The notes under the pieces are model-generated. The model did no database searches and was not told where the DNA came from. It saw only the letters and a list, made by a program, of their open reading frames with translations. From Trifolium pratense (taxonomy: Eukaryota > Streptophyta > Magnoliopsida > Fabales > Fabaceae), in NCBI RefSeq assembly GCF_020283565.1, contig NC_060063.1, positions 21,692,777 through 21,756,776 of the forward strand: a DNA stretch of 64,000 nucleotides. The letters are read 5' to 3'. The translations under genes were made by a program, and so were the position numbers. Positions 1 through 10,248 of this stretch are shown here, piece after piece (positions within the stretch are counted from its first letter, which is position 1; each line of letters starts with the position of its first letter).

Positions 1-714
1 AGACGGACGGCTCAACCATTATATCCACCATCAACAAATCAAAACATTTGTCACTCACCATTTCTTGTTTCATAAGTTATTAAAATTGTTAAAACATTGA
101 TTCATCTGTTTTTTTGTCAAGTTAAGTCCTTTTTTGGCAAAGATTATTAATTTAATATTGGAAATAATAACTCATACCTCACCCCAAACTGATAAACTTT
201 GATACATATTAAATCGAGTTTAACCCATCATTATAAAACTGACTTATAAATTCTCATTCTTTATAAACTAATTTTATTCATTATCTCTTTTCGATGTGCG
301 ACTTAAGTTTTTTTCGATAAAATATGATTATTTCATTTATTTCCATTGTTTATTACTTCTTGGCTCTTTTCAATTTATGGTCTGAACATAACTTACAAGG
401 CAACATTTCAAATTAGACCAATATTTGGTTAAGTTTTTAATATAAGCTCACCATCCAAAATTCTATGACCCCTTGCATAATTTCTTTGGGCATCAATTTG
501 GAATTGCCATTTAATTCCAATTAATTTGTGTTTCTACTCACATCACATGGCACCAATAGACAACTACCTTATTGAATTTGTCATCAACCATTGTCACTAC
601 ATTCAAAAACCATACACTAAATAAGTTATACACTTTGGAGTGCAATATTATTCTTGTCACATCTGTATTCTTAAAAAAAAAAAATCTCCATTACCCTTTT
701 GTGAATTATTTTCA
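1..714 (+). other. Upstream region of the formin gene
   Basis: AT-rich sequence upstream of the formin start. I see no coding region, clear transposon ends or RNA gene. It presumably holds the promoter and 5' UTR, but I cannot pick a TATA box with confidence among many AT-rich stretches. An in-frame ATG at 640 would add 25 residues to the formin; I consider this 5' UTR. Confidence 0.5.
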
Positions 715-3167
715 ATGTCAGCTATTATTGCAATGGCTGTGTTTGCCACAGCTCTAGCTATGTTACTCATTGCAGGAATTTTCCTTTACTTCTACCACAA
801 ATTTGTTCTTGCTAGATTCAAAAGTAGAAGAAACAAAGTTACTACTAGAGGTTTTGTTCATGAGATGAACCATTATGAAGATATAAAAAGATTTGGTGGT
901 AATGTGAAAGGACTAATTGTTGAAGAAAATGGTGTTGATGTTATTTATATGATGGATAAAGAAAGTAGACAAATGATATCTAGATTTCCAAATTGTATGT
1001 TCAATCCTAGTTTTGAAGAAGATGAAGAAGAAAAAGAAAAGATAATAGATGTTTTGGTTCATAGGTCTAAAGTATCTAATCCTCATGAGATTCCATTTGC
1101 ATGTGAATCTCCACTTCCACTTCCACCACTACAAAAATCTTCATCAATGAATCTTGAAAAGAAGATTCACATGAGTTATTATAATCAGCCACTACCTTCT
1201 CTCCCTCTTTCTCCTCCTCCACCACCACCTCCACCACCGGCTCCTGCAAAGAAAGAAATTCCGAAGGCACCACTTCGTCTACCGCTACCACCTGGTCCAC
1301 CTCCACTTCTAAAGTCTAAAGGTTTTATTTCAACCATGAAACCACCAGCAAGACCTAAAGGAAAAGCAAATATGAAAGAGGGTATTGTAGGAGAGAGTTC
1401 AAGAGATAAAAGTGGTGGCCAAACAAGGCTCAAGCCTTTACATTGGGATAAGGTTGCAGCTGATGTTGATCATTCAACTGTGTGGGATCAGATCAATGAT
1501 GGATCTTTTAGGTAATATATCTTCTTCCTTCATGTTAATTTTGACTAGTGTCTGTTTTTTCATCACTCTATATATATTGTCAACTTCATTGAAATTTGCA
1601 TTTGAGTCTCAAGCAGCAAATGTTTCTAAGTTGTGTAATGTTTTGTGTGTGCTTGAACATCTTCATTCTTTGAGCTAGCTTTCGAGAATGAGATTCGAGC
1701 ATATTTAACATGGCATCGGTAGGTCTAAAGTCTGTCCAAAAAAACAAAAAATTGAACCGAACTGTGATGAGAAGTTCACCAAACTAAATCCAGTTCGTTA
1801 ACTTTCTGTAACTGTTCAATTCTTTTCGTTGCAGTTCAGTTTTTGTTTCTTTTTAAGAGTCCTAATATCAGTTATAATAATAATTTGATACAGCTTTGGT
1901 ACTTAAATATACAATTCAGTTTTCCGTAAAGGTAATTCTAGTTCGGTTTAGAAAACACAGACTCGGTGCACCAAACCTTTATACCAGTTCGGTTCAGCTT
2001 TCTCTCTTGAATCGAACTATGAACAGTCCTAGATATCATACCTAGATTTGAAAACCTAGTCAAACAGTATTGGGGTTACATTTGAGTCTCACATTGTCAA
2101 TGTTCTTAAGCTGTTAAATGATTATAAGTGTGCTTAGACACACTCATATTTCGGAGTAAGATCTAAGGAAGGACAATTTACAAACTTTACAATTTCCAAT
2201 TTCTTTTTACAGGTTTGATGATGAACTCATGGAATCGCTCTTTGGATATTCAAACACCTATCATAGAACCCAAGAAAGAAACAGGTCTCTTTCCAGTTTG
2301 TCCAAGTCCAATTCCAACACACAAACTCAAATATTCATCCTTGAGCCAAGAAAATCTCAAAACACTGCAATTGTGCTGAGATCACTAGCAGTTTCTCGGT
2401 GCGAAATCTTGGATGCAGTACTTGATGGTCAAGGACTCAGTGTTGAGACACTTGAAAAACTCACTAAAATAGCTCCCTCTCAAGAAGAAGCATCCAAAAT
2501 TGTCCAATTCATTGGCAACCCAAATAACCTTGCAGAAGCCGAGTCTTTCCTATACTACATCCTTAAAGCAGTTCCAACATCATTCAACCATTTGAAAGCA
2601 ATGCTTTTCAGATCGAATTACGATAGCGAAATTCTTCGGCTTAAAGAACACTTACACACACTTGACTTGGGTTGCAAGGAACTGAAAACTAGTAGTCTAT
2701 TCTTGAAACTCCTTGAAGCAATTCTCAAAACTGGTAACAGAATGAATGCTGGAACTTCAAGAGGTAATGCACAAGGTTTCAACTTGAGTGCTCTTACAAA
2801 ACTTTCTGATGTAAAAAGCACAAATGGAAAAACTAGTTTACTTCACTTCATAGTTGAACAAGTAGTTCATTCAGAGGGGAAAAGAAAAGCTATCTATGAA
2901 AAATACAATGATGAAAGTGAAAAAGAATATATAATCCTTGGTTTACAAGTGCTAAGTGGTCTAAGTAATGAATTATCAGAAGCAAAAAAAGCAGCTAGCA
3001 TGCACTATAATAGTTTCATCACAATGTGTTCAACTCTTAGTTCTCATGTTAATGAAATTAGACACATTATAACATGTTGTGGAAACACTAACGGTGGATT
3101 TATCAATGAGATGAAAGGGTTTCTAGAGTTATGTGAGGAAGAACTTAAGGTGGTGAAAGAGGATTGA
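715..3167 (+). CDS. Class I formin (FH1-FH2 actin nucleator), 5' part, truncated by an LTR element
   Basis: Exon 1 is 715-1511 and exon 2 begins at 2213; the intron 1512-2212 has GT-AG ends and splits an Arg codon. Read as it stands the protein is 583 aa. Near the N-terminus (about residues 5-25) is a hydrophobic segment followed by basic residues, the membrane anchor expected of class I plant formins. A proline-rich FH1 region with a run of nine prolines lies near residues 158-200, and FH2 starts near residue 233 with the LKPLHWDKV block and later shows KLLEAILKTGNRMN. Formins bind profilin-actin through FH1 and nucleate actin filaments as FH2 dimers, here probably at the plasma membrane. 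The frame ends at a TGA formed by the first three bases of an inserted LTR (3165-3167), so the C-terminal FH2 part is missing. I chose the ATG at 715 because it puts the anchor at the N-terminus. Confidence 0.9.
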
Positions 3168-4355
3168 TGAATCCTCATCGGTCTCTATTTTTGGAGTCTT
3201 TTCAATTAAGTTTTTAATATAATTTTATTAGTTTAGTGTTTAATTTAAAGTCATTTTAAATAAATTGCATTTTTTAGTTTATTGAGTCAATTAAGTATTT
3301 TTCTTTATTAATATTTCATTTTGTGTAGTTTTTATTTTGTGAAGTTAGTAATATTGTGTAGTGTGGGTGATGGCCTAAAAGGGAGTATATATATCATTTA
3401 ATATGATGGGCTTATGTACAATGAAAGGAAGACAACTTGGGCCTTATGTTGAAGTCATGACCCGAACGGCCGAACCAAGGAAATGAAAGGGAAGGTTTCT
3501 TTGCAAATTGGTGGAGAGGGGGTACTGTAGCACGACGGAAGCTGCGCGAAAGATGGAAAGAAAGGGATGAACAGAGGAATGGAATTAGCATAGTGGTGGA
3601 GGATTGAATGAAACAAGCAGCTCCCACATCACGCCTATTCTATGGTTTTATCTTCATTGTTTCATTTTTATTTTATTATGTGTAACTAAACTCTCATGAT
3701 TGGTCCTTAGGAGATTCTTATTATTATTTCTCTTGAACTATGTGATTATCATATGTTATGATCAATGAATTACGAAGTTAGTTTCTTCAATTATTTCTTG
3801 TGCTTAATGCTTTACATGACTTGATCAATTGTGTAATGATTTCAATTATTTGTTTTACTATGACGATAGGAATGAATGATCGATCTAGGAATGATTGATC
3901 AATTAACTTTCACTTAAGACATTTTGGATTGTTAATTGAGATTAAAAGATTAAAGGTTGTAAACCTCAATTGATCATAGATTACCTAAGACATTAGGAAT
4001 CGATGATCAAGGGAGAGGATTGTGTTACCAAGACATTGGGCATAATCATTTGAGATTTAATCTAATCATGAAACTAAATTGAGTAAATTTGTAATCATAC
4101 ATGAAATTACCAAGAGAAGTAGTAATTAGATGAACCAAAAGGATCAATCGCTTTTCTTTCATTCAATTTGAATCCAAAGTTATTTATAAGTTTATGATAA
4201 AAATTCAAACCAAGTTAAACTCCCCCCTTGCATTTTAATTATTAATCCTAAATTAATTTAATTGTTTTGTCGAGATTGAAACAATCCCTGCGGATACGAA
4301 CTTTATAAATTTTATTACTTGACGACTATTTAGTACACTTGCTAAATTTCTATCA
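3165..4355 (+). repeat. 5' LTR of the formin-disrupting element
   Basis: 1191 bp, beginning TGATGA directly after the target duplication AGGAT and ending in CTATCA. Its first three bases act as the stop codon of the truncated formin. It contains a TATATATA stretch near 3388 that could serve as promoter. It matches 6714-7904 in length and in every part I compared. Confidence 0.93.
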
Positions 4356-4361
4356 AGTTTT

Positions 4362-4379
4362 TGGCGCCGTTGCCGGGGA
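4362..4379 (+). other. Primer-binding site (tRNA-Asp type)
   Basis: TGGCGCCGTTGCCGGGGA begins six bases after the 5' LTR and is complementary to the 3' end of a plant tRNA-Asp, the primer used by Athila-like elements. The tRNA assignment is from memory, not a search. Confidence 0.75.
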
Positions 4380-4547
4380 TTGTTGATTAATTTTGACAAG
4401 GCAATTTTTTTTTTACTTAGGATTTTTTATTTTTTATTTTTTTTTTCCTTTCTATTATTTTCTTTTTATTCTTGTATATATAAATTTTATCTTTATGTCT
4501 TCTTTAGTTTTCTTTGCTGCTGAAAATTTTCTCTAAGTTTTGTAGCA

Positions 4548-5177
4548 ATGAAATGGATTGATAATAGATTGGTTGATTGCAAAGAAATAAATATCATTTG
4601 TTATCAACTATGTTTACTATCTTATGCACAAGAGAGATTGGATGCACATATTTCGAGATTGAAGGCGAGAAGTAATTTTTGTGGAGCGAATCATCACAAT
4701 AACTATTGTGAGGAGTATTGTTTGAAGGAAAAAGAGCCCGAAGTGATCAACATTGATTACAACTTTCAACTCAAAAAGATTTTGGATGAATTTTTGAGGT
4801 CAAATCAAGGTTCATTTGATGGATTTGAAGTTGAATGTGGTAATCTTGTTGAAAAGGCAAATGAGTGTGAGAAGTTGGTTGAGATGGTGATTAAACATCA
4901 TGAAGAAGAAAAATTGAAAAACAAGAAGAATGGCATGAGAAGAGTGAATCATATTGATCTCTATGTAACGTTTGAGTCTCAACCAATGGAGTCTACAGAG
5001 AAAAATCTCTTGCAAAAGAAATTTCATTCTTCTCCAAGGTGGGAGAGTGCTTGTTCCAAAAGCTTAGTTGTTGGAAGATGGGAACATTTGCTTCTCTATG
5101 CTAAGTTCATGGAATTCTTAACCAACAAGAGGAAGAAGAAGGATGATGTGTTCTTGCTATCATTTATGCCACCCTAA
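4548..5177 (+). CDS. 209-aa protein of the non-autonomous LTR element, function unknown
   Basis: The only substantial frame in the internal region. It is rich in Lys and Glu, with helical stretches (for example KANECEKLVEMVIKHHEEEK near residues 104-123), and has no CCHC knuckle, protease or polymerase motif. It may be a decayed gag or a protein specific to this non-autonomous family. The stop is followed directly by the conserved block with GGGAGGCAACCCAT near 5221-5236, which in related autonomous elements lies near the end of the coding region. I do not recognise the protein. Confidence 0.45.
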   Translation: MKWIDNRLVDCKEINIICYQLCLLSYAQERLDAHISRLKARSNFCGANHHNNYCEEYCLKEKEPEVINIDYNFQLKKILDEFLRSNQGSFDGFEVECGNLVEKANECEKLVEMVIKHHEEEKLKNKKNGMRRVNHIDLYVTFESQPMESTEKNLLQKKFHSSPRWESACSKSLVVGRWEHLLLYAKFMEFLTNKRKKKDDVFLLSFMPP

Positions 5178-5236
5178 CAGTGGTTAAGGCGTCAAGCTAA
5201 TGACGTTAAAGAAGCGCTTCTTGGGAGGCAACCCAT

Positions 5237-6697
5237 GATAGGTAACTCGGTCTTTAATTTTTTTTATTTTTGCATTTTATTAAGTAATAAAAAGCACTGT
5301 TGAATGAATTTGTCACTACTCTATCCTTATCTGTTTGAGTTAATATTTTATGTGTGACTTGATTTTGAGCATTTAACTAGAATGTGCTTGTTAGTTTGTT
5401 CTCCATCTAAGTAGTAACTGTCAACTTACATTATTGATTGCTCTTTGGTTATATTAGTTTGCTGATGATTTTTGAGGAAATGATTTCTGTTTGTTTAGCA
5501 TGATTTCTAATGGCTCTAATTCTTCTCTGTTATCCTAACTGTGAGGTCTTGAGCCTAAACACTTGAATTTCTTTCTTGACTATGTGAGTTCCACGTCTCT
5601 CCTATTCTCTAGAACTTGCTTGAATTCTCTTAATTGATTGATTGCGATGAATAATGCACTGAGGCACGTTTTTGTGAGCTTGAGCCTTTGTAGCCTACCC
5701 TTGAATATTACAATCCCTTGCTAGCCCCTTTGAGCCTTATTGAAAGAAAAATGTTTTGATCTTACTTCTTTTTGAAAACCACATAATTTTTACAACAAAA
5801 AAAAGAAGAAGATGATTTTCTTGAAGTTGATCACCTAACTTGTGATTTGAGCACAATGCTCATCATTAAGTTTGGGGTTGCTCTTGGGATTTGCAACCTA
5901 TTAAGTTTGGGGTGGGGTACTAGAGAACTAAAAGAAAAATATTTTGAAAAAGTTTGTGTTAAAAAAAAATGAAGAGAATGTCCCTCATGAAAAGAAAGGA
6001 AATGGTGAAAGAAATGAAAAATAAATAAATAAAGAGAATGCAAAATGCATAACACCATGTTTGGAAAAAAAATGAATAAAAAAAAAATTGTCGAGGGACT
6101 TCTTTGAAGAAAAAAAAATGTGAGCATGGAATGAGTTCACACATTGTGAATTCATTTGCATGAGAAAAAAAAAAAATTGTGAAAACTAAGTTCTCTAGTA
6201 TGAATTTGATGATTTTTGGGAGATCAATTGATTTGTCCACTTTTGTTTGAAATAGGTGATCTTATAAGCTTCAAGTTTTTCTACCTAGTTTCCCAAAAAT
6301 ATCCACCGTTCAATAAACCTAAGCCACGCTATAACCTGAAAAGTCCTCGAAAGGTGCATATTCATTGTATGTCGATCGATTTTTAGAGTCCATGCAAGCC
6401 TATGGTAGAAAGGTGTAGATTGTGTTGATTGAGTGTATGTCCCTAAACACTTGAGAGAATTTTGGTGAGATTGTGTGAAGAGAGAATTGAGCTTGATGAA
6501 TGAATGTTGGATGAATTGTTTTGAATTTCCGATTGGTTATTAGTAGATGAAAGTGACCTTGAGCATGATAATTTATGTAAAATGACATGTTTTGTTCTTA
6601 TTGATTACGGAGATAGATTAACATGAATGTTTGGTTTGGTGTTTGAGGTTGAGTTGCACTCTTTTGAAAGCAATTGTTCCTTGAGGACAAGCAACAG
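5237..6697 (+). other. Non-coding internal tail of the LTR element
   Basis: About 1.46 kb between the 209-aa frame and the 3' purine tract. It is AT-rich, with A-runs and GAAGAAAAAA stretches near 5940-6180, and shows no convincing coding region. It contains two internal copies of the purine-tract-like motif ATTAAGTTTGGGG (5865 and 5900). Confidence 0.6.
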
Positions 6698-6713
6698 ATT
6701 AAGTTTGGGGTTG
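6698..6713 (+). other. Polypurine tract of the formin-disrupting element
   Basis: ATTAAGTTTGGGGTTG lies directly before the 3' LTR and is the presumed plus-strand primer. Nearly the same string occurs at 5865-5880 and 5900-5915 inside the element. Confidence 0.75.
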
Positions 6714-7904
6714 TGATGAATCCTCATCGGTCTCTATTTTTGGAGTCTTTTCAATTAAGTTTTTAATATAATTTTATTAGTTTAGTGTTTAATTTAAAGT
6801 CATTTTAAATAAATTGCATTTTTTAGTTTATTGAGTCAATTAAGTATTTTTCTTTATTAATATTTCATTTTGTGTAGTTTTTATTTTGTGAAGTTAGTAA
6901 TATTGTGTAGTGTGGGTGATGGCCTAAAAGGGAGTATATATATCATTTAATATGATGGGCTTATGTACAATGAAAGGAAGACAACTTGGGCCTTATGTTG
7001 AAGTCATGACCCGAACGGCCGAACCAAGGAAATGAAAGGGAAGGTTTCTTTGCAAATTGGTGGAGAGGGGGTACTGTAGCACGACGGAAGCTGCGCGAAA
7101 GATGGAAAGAAAGGGATGAACAGAGGAATGGAATTAGCATAGTGGTGGAGGATTGAATGAAACAAGCAGCTCCCACATCACGCCTATTCTATGGTTTTAT
7201 CTTCATTGTTTCATTTTTATTTTATTATGTGTAACTAAACTCTCATGATTGGTCCTTAGGAGATTCTTATTATTATTTCTCTTGAACTATGTGATTATCA
7301 TATGTTATGATCAATGAATTACGAAGTTAGTTTCTTCAATTATTTCTTGTGCTTAATGCTTTACATGACTTGATCAATTGTGTAATGATTTCAATTATTT
7401 GTTTTACTATGACGATAGGAATGAATGATCGATCTAGGAATGATTGATCAATTAACTTTCACTTAAGACATTTTGGATTGTTAATTGAGATTAAAAGATT
7501 AAAGGTTGTAAACCTCAATTGATCATAGATTACCTAAGACATTAGGAATCGATGATCAAGGGAGAGGATTGTGTTACCAAGACATTGGGCATAATCATTT
7601 GAGATTTAATCTAATCATGAAACTAAATTGAGTAAATTTGTAATCATACATGAAATTACCAAGAGAAGTAGTAATTAGATGAACCAAAAGGATCAATCGC
7701 TTTTCTTTCATTCAATTTGAATCCAAAGTTATTTATAAGTTTATGATAAAAATTCAAACCAAGTTAAACTCCCCCCTTGCATTTTAATTATTAATCCTAA
7801 ATTAATTTAATTGTTTTGTCGAGATTGAAACAATCCCTGCGGATACGAACTTTATAAATTTTATTACTTGACGACTATTTAGTACACTTGCTAAATTTCT
7901 ATCA
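6714..7904 (+). repeat. 3' LTR of the formin-disrupting element
   Basis: 1191 bp, TGATGAATCC to CTATCA, followed by the target duplication AGGAT at 7905-7909. It appears identical to the 5' LTR at 3165-4355. Confidence 0.93.
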
Positions 7905-7909
7905 AGGAT

Positions 7910-8224
7910 CAAACAAGGATCATGGAACTTGTGAAGAAAACAAATGAGTACTATCTAGCAGGAACATCTAAAGACAATATGTCTAATCCTTTTCATTTGT
8001 TTGTTATTGTAAAAGATTTTGTTGACAAGGTAGGTCAAACTTGTATTGAACTAAAAAAGAAGGTAGAAAAGAAGAATGTAGGAATGGATTCTGTATCAAC
8101 AACACCACCTTTGTCTCCATCAAAGAAGGTGCCACTGAGATTTCGTAGCATTGATTTCAATTTTCTGTCAAATAAGTTAGAGTTAGAGTCTACATTTTCC
8201 AGCCAGTCAGAAGATGACTTCTGA
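7910..8224 (+). pseudogene. Displaced 3' end of the formin FH2 domain
   Basis: Directly after the target duplication the sequence reads in the formin frame for 104 codons to a TGA. It starts with QTRIMELVKKTNEYY, includes FHLFVIVKDFVDKVGQTCIEL and ends in a hydrophilic tail. It belongs straight after the GAG GAT codons that end at 3164. These residues match the C-terminal part of plant FH2 domains, so the uninterrupted gene would encode about 687 aa. The element now separates them by 4.7 kb; they could be translated only if the element were spliced out or if an allele without the insertion exists. Because FH2 dimers lock through N- and C-terminal contacts, loss of this piece should impair actin nucleation (inference). 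Confidence 0.9.
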
Positions 8225-8804
8225 AGCTTGATTTTGCATTTGTATCTCTTTGATTTATGCAAAAAGTTGGCTATTTTAGTTCCTTCTTTAATAATATACT
8301 TGTTATGTAAAATATGTAACTTGGACAAACTTTAAGGTGCACATAAATTATTAATGTATATCTGTTGTGTTATTGGAACATCAAAATATTGACACAGTAT
8401 GTAACACTGTATTTGTTTTATCTTTAATTTTTGCCATTTAAATTGTGTGTCATAAACGCCACCTAAATTTTTGTCTTAACCCTTTTATATCTTGAACTAA
8501 TTTGAGGATCAGTCTATGCAGGTAATATAGACTTACTCTATGTATCAGAAACTAAAATGTAGAGTTGCTCTATAACCTTATTTTAGTTTTTTTTTTTCTT
8601 ATACAAAGTCATCACATAAACAACAAAATAATATTCCTAGAAGATAGTTGCTCTCACTAAAAAACACACTACCGAAAGATATCTTATGGTAAGATTTGTA
8701 CTATCGGGAGATATCTCCCTATCTCCCATGGAGGAGATATGGGGGGATTCTGATCAATTTAGGGGGTGACGAACAACCATCTTTCTAGAAATATCTTCCA
8801 TGGG
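8225..8804 (+). other. Formin 3' flank
   Basis: AT-rich 3' UTR and intergenic sequence after the formin stop. I see no gene. A short inverted motif around GATATCTCC occurs near 8690-8750. Confidence 0.4.
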
Positions 8805-8812
8805 CCCAGGCC

Positions 8813-9867
8813 TAGGGGTGTGCAAAAAATCCAAGTAACCTTAACCAAATCATTAACCAAACCATATCCAAAATTAATAACCAAATCCATTTTAAAAAAA
8901 AACCAAACCAATCCAATACAAAAAAACCAATTCTAAACCCTATCCAATTTTTTATAATTGGTTTAAAATTGGTTTTTAAATTGAGGCCCAATAAGGAAAA
9001 AGCCCAATAGTTTTTTTTTTTTTAAAAAAAAAATTTCCAAATTCAATTAATTATATAATTTAATAAATAAATAATTAATAAGGTGGTGGAGGAATTGGTC
9101 AACGCGGCGGTCAACGCCGGACCACCGGCGGCCGGCACGGCGGAGCTCCGGCGGCGGACGGTGGTGGACGGCGATTTTCCGGCGGCGGCCGGCGGCCGGC
9201 GCGGTGGTGGACGGCGGCGCTCCGGTGACCGGCGCGGTGGTTGGCGGCGGCGCTCCGGCGACCGGCCACCGTCAACCACCCTTTAATATTTAATTATTTT
9301 TTATTTAACAAAATTTATTTATTTTAAAAATAATTATAAAAAACAGATTTTTGATGATTTTTTTAAAAAAAAAAATCTATATTTTAATTATTTTGGGCTT
9401 AAAAAAATCTGTTTTTTTGGGCTTAGTTTGAAATTTGTTGGGCTTAGAAAAAAAACTCTTATGAATTCATTATAAACCAATAATTCATAAAATTAAAGAA
9501 AAATTATGTTTTTTCTATAAACAATAATTATTAAATATGTTCTTTTAATCAATTAAACAAAAAAAAATATTGGCTTAATTATTGTAAAAAAAAAAGTTTA
9601 AATATATAGGAATTAAAAGTTATAATAATGCATTTTAAAAAAAAAATAAAAAATAAAAAATAAAATAAAATTTAAGATGAATCGGTTATGAATAAGTAAC
9701 CTATTTTTTATTATAAACCGGTTATAAATTGGTTCCGAACCAATTATAAACCATATCCAAATTAGTTTTGCAAAATAACCAATTTTTCATTAAAATGGTT
9801 TTGGATATAAACCAAAACCATAAATATGGTTTGGTGTGGTGTGGTTTTTAAACCATGCACACCCCTA
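8813..9867. mobile_element. hAT-type non-autonomous element with a GC-rich core
   Basis: The ends TAGGGGTGTGCA (8813) and TGCACACCCCTA (ending 9867) are perfect 12-bp inverted repeats, and the 8-bp direct repeat CCCAGGCC flanks them (8805-8812, 9868-9875). An 8-bp duplication with TAGGG ends indicates the hAT superfamily. Sub-terminal regions contain many AACCAAA/TTTGGTT motifs in inverted order. No transposase is present. A roughly 200-bp core (about 9083-9286) is strikingly GC-rich, made of GGCGG and CCGGCG units, inside an otherwise AT-rich 1055-bp element. Confidence 0.9.
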
Positions 9868-9875
9868 CCCAGGCC

Positions 9876-10248
9876 CAATCAGAAAGTGTGAAGGTATGGG
9901 TTTGAACCTCACAGCCCACATTCCACAAACCCAATAGCACTTGCAGACACTTCCATCATTTTCTTATTCATTTTTTATTATTGTACGGTCTCCATTTAAT
10001 AAAACAAGTGGCCAATCAGGTTATAGTTTTGAGTCAACTGCTCAAAGTCTTCATAAACAATAATCTCAACAATATTATAAAAAAGGCACTGTATTCACCT
10101 TGGTTAGCACCTAAACATTGTCATTAACCATACTTTCCAAAGACCAAAGAAACAAAGGAGTTGAGAAGCAAGAAGAAGAAGAAGAAGAAGAAGAAGAAGA
10201 AGAAGAAGAAGAAGAAGAAGAAGAAGAAGAACTGAGACACACACACAC
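9876..10248 (+). promoter_or_regulatory. EDS1 promoter and 5' UTR
   Basis: The 373 bp between the hAT element and the EDS1 start. Candidate elements are a CCAAT box (10012-10016), AGTCAA at 10032-10037 (the reverse of the TTGACT W-box core bound by WRKY factors) and a TATA-like TATTATAAAA at about 10074. The leader contains a long AAG microsatellite and a short CA run just before the ATG. A single W-box core is weak evidence for defence regulation. Confidence 0.45.
10171..10231 (+). repeat. (AAG)n microsatellite in the EDS1 leader
   Basis: About 20 uninterrupted AAG units end 17 bp before the EDS1 ATG and are followed by ACACACACAC. The length is probably variable between individuals. Confidence 0.95.

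Larger units (their letters stand above)
3165..7904 (+). mobile_element. Non-autonomous LTR retrotransposon (Athila/Cyclops-like signals) inserted in the formin
   Basis: A 4.7 kb element with two 1191-bp LTRs, each starting TGATGAATCC and ending CTATCA, flanked by the 5-bp target duplication AGGAT (3160-3164 and 7905-7909). A primer-binding site matching tRNA-Asp follows the 5' LTR and a purine tract precedes the 3' LTR. Inside is one 209-aa frame and no recognisable gag, protease, RT, RNase H or integrase, so it must have been moved by a related autonomous element. The sequence after the internal ORF (about 5189-5236, with GGGAGGCAACCCAT) and the AAGTTTGGGG tracts are typical of Athila/Cyclops-like plant elements as I remember them. 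The LTRs look identical wherever I compared them, which implies a very recent insertion. Confidence 0.93.

Noticed and set aside
3412..3627. A 71-aa frame on - in the LTR, repeated at 6961-7176
   Set aside because: It is present twice only because the LTRs are identical; no homology seen.
9083..9286. GC-rich open frames on both strands within the hAT
   Set aside because: Low-complexity Arg/Gly/Pro translations. I report the composition as a finding but not as a gene.
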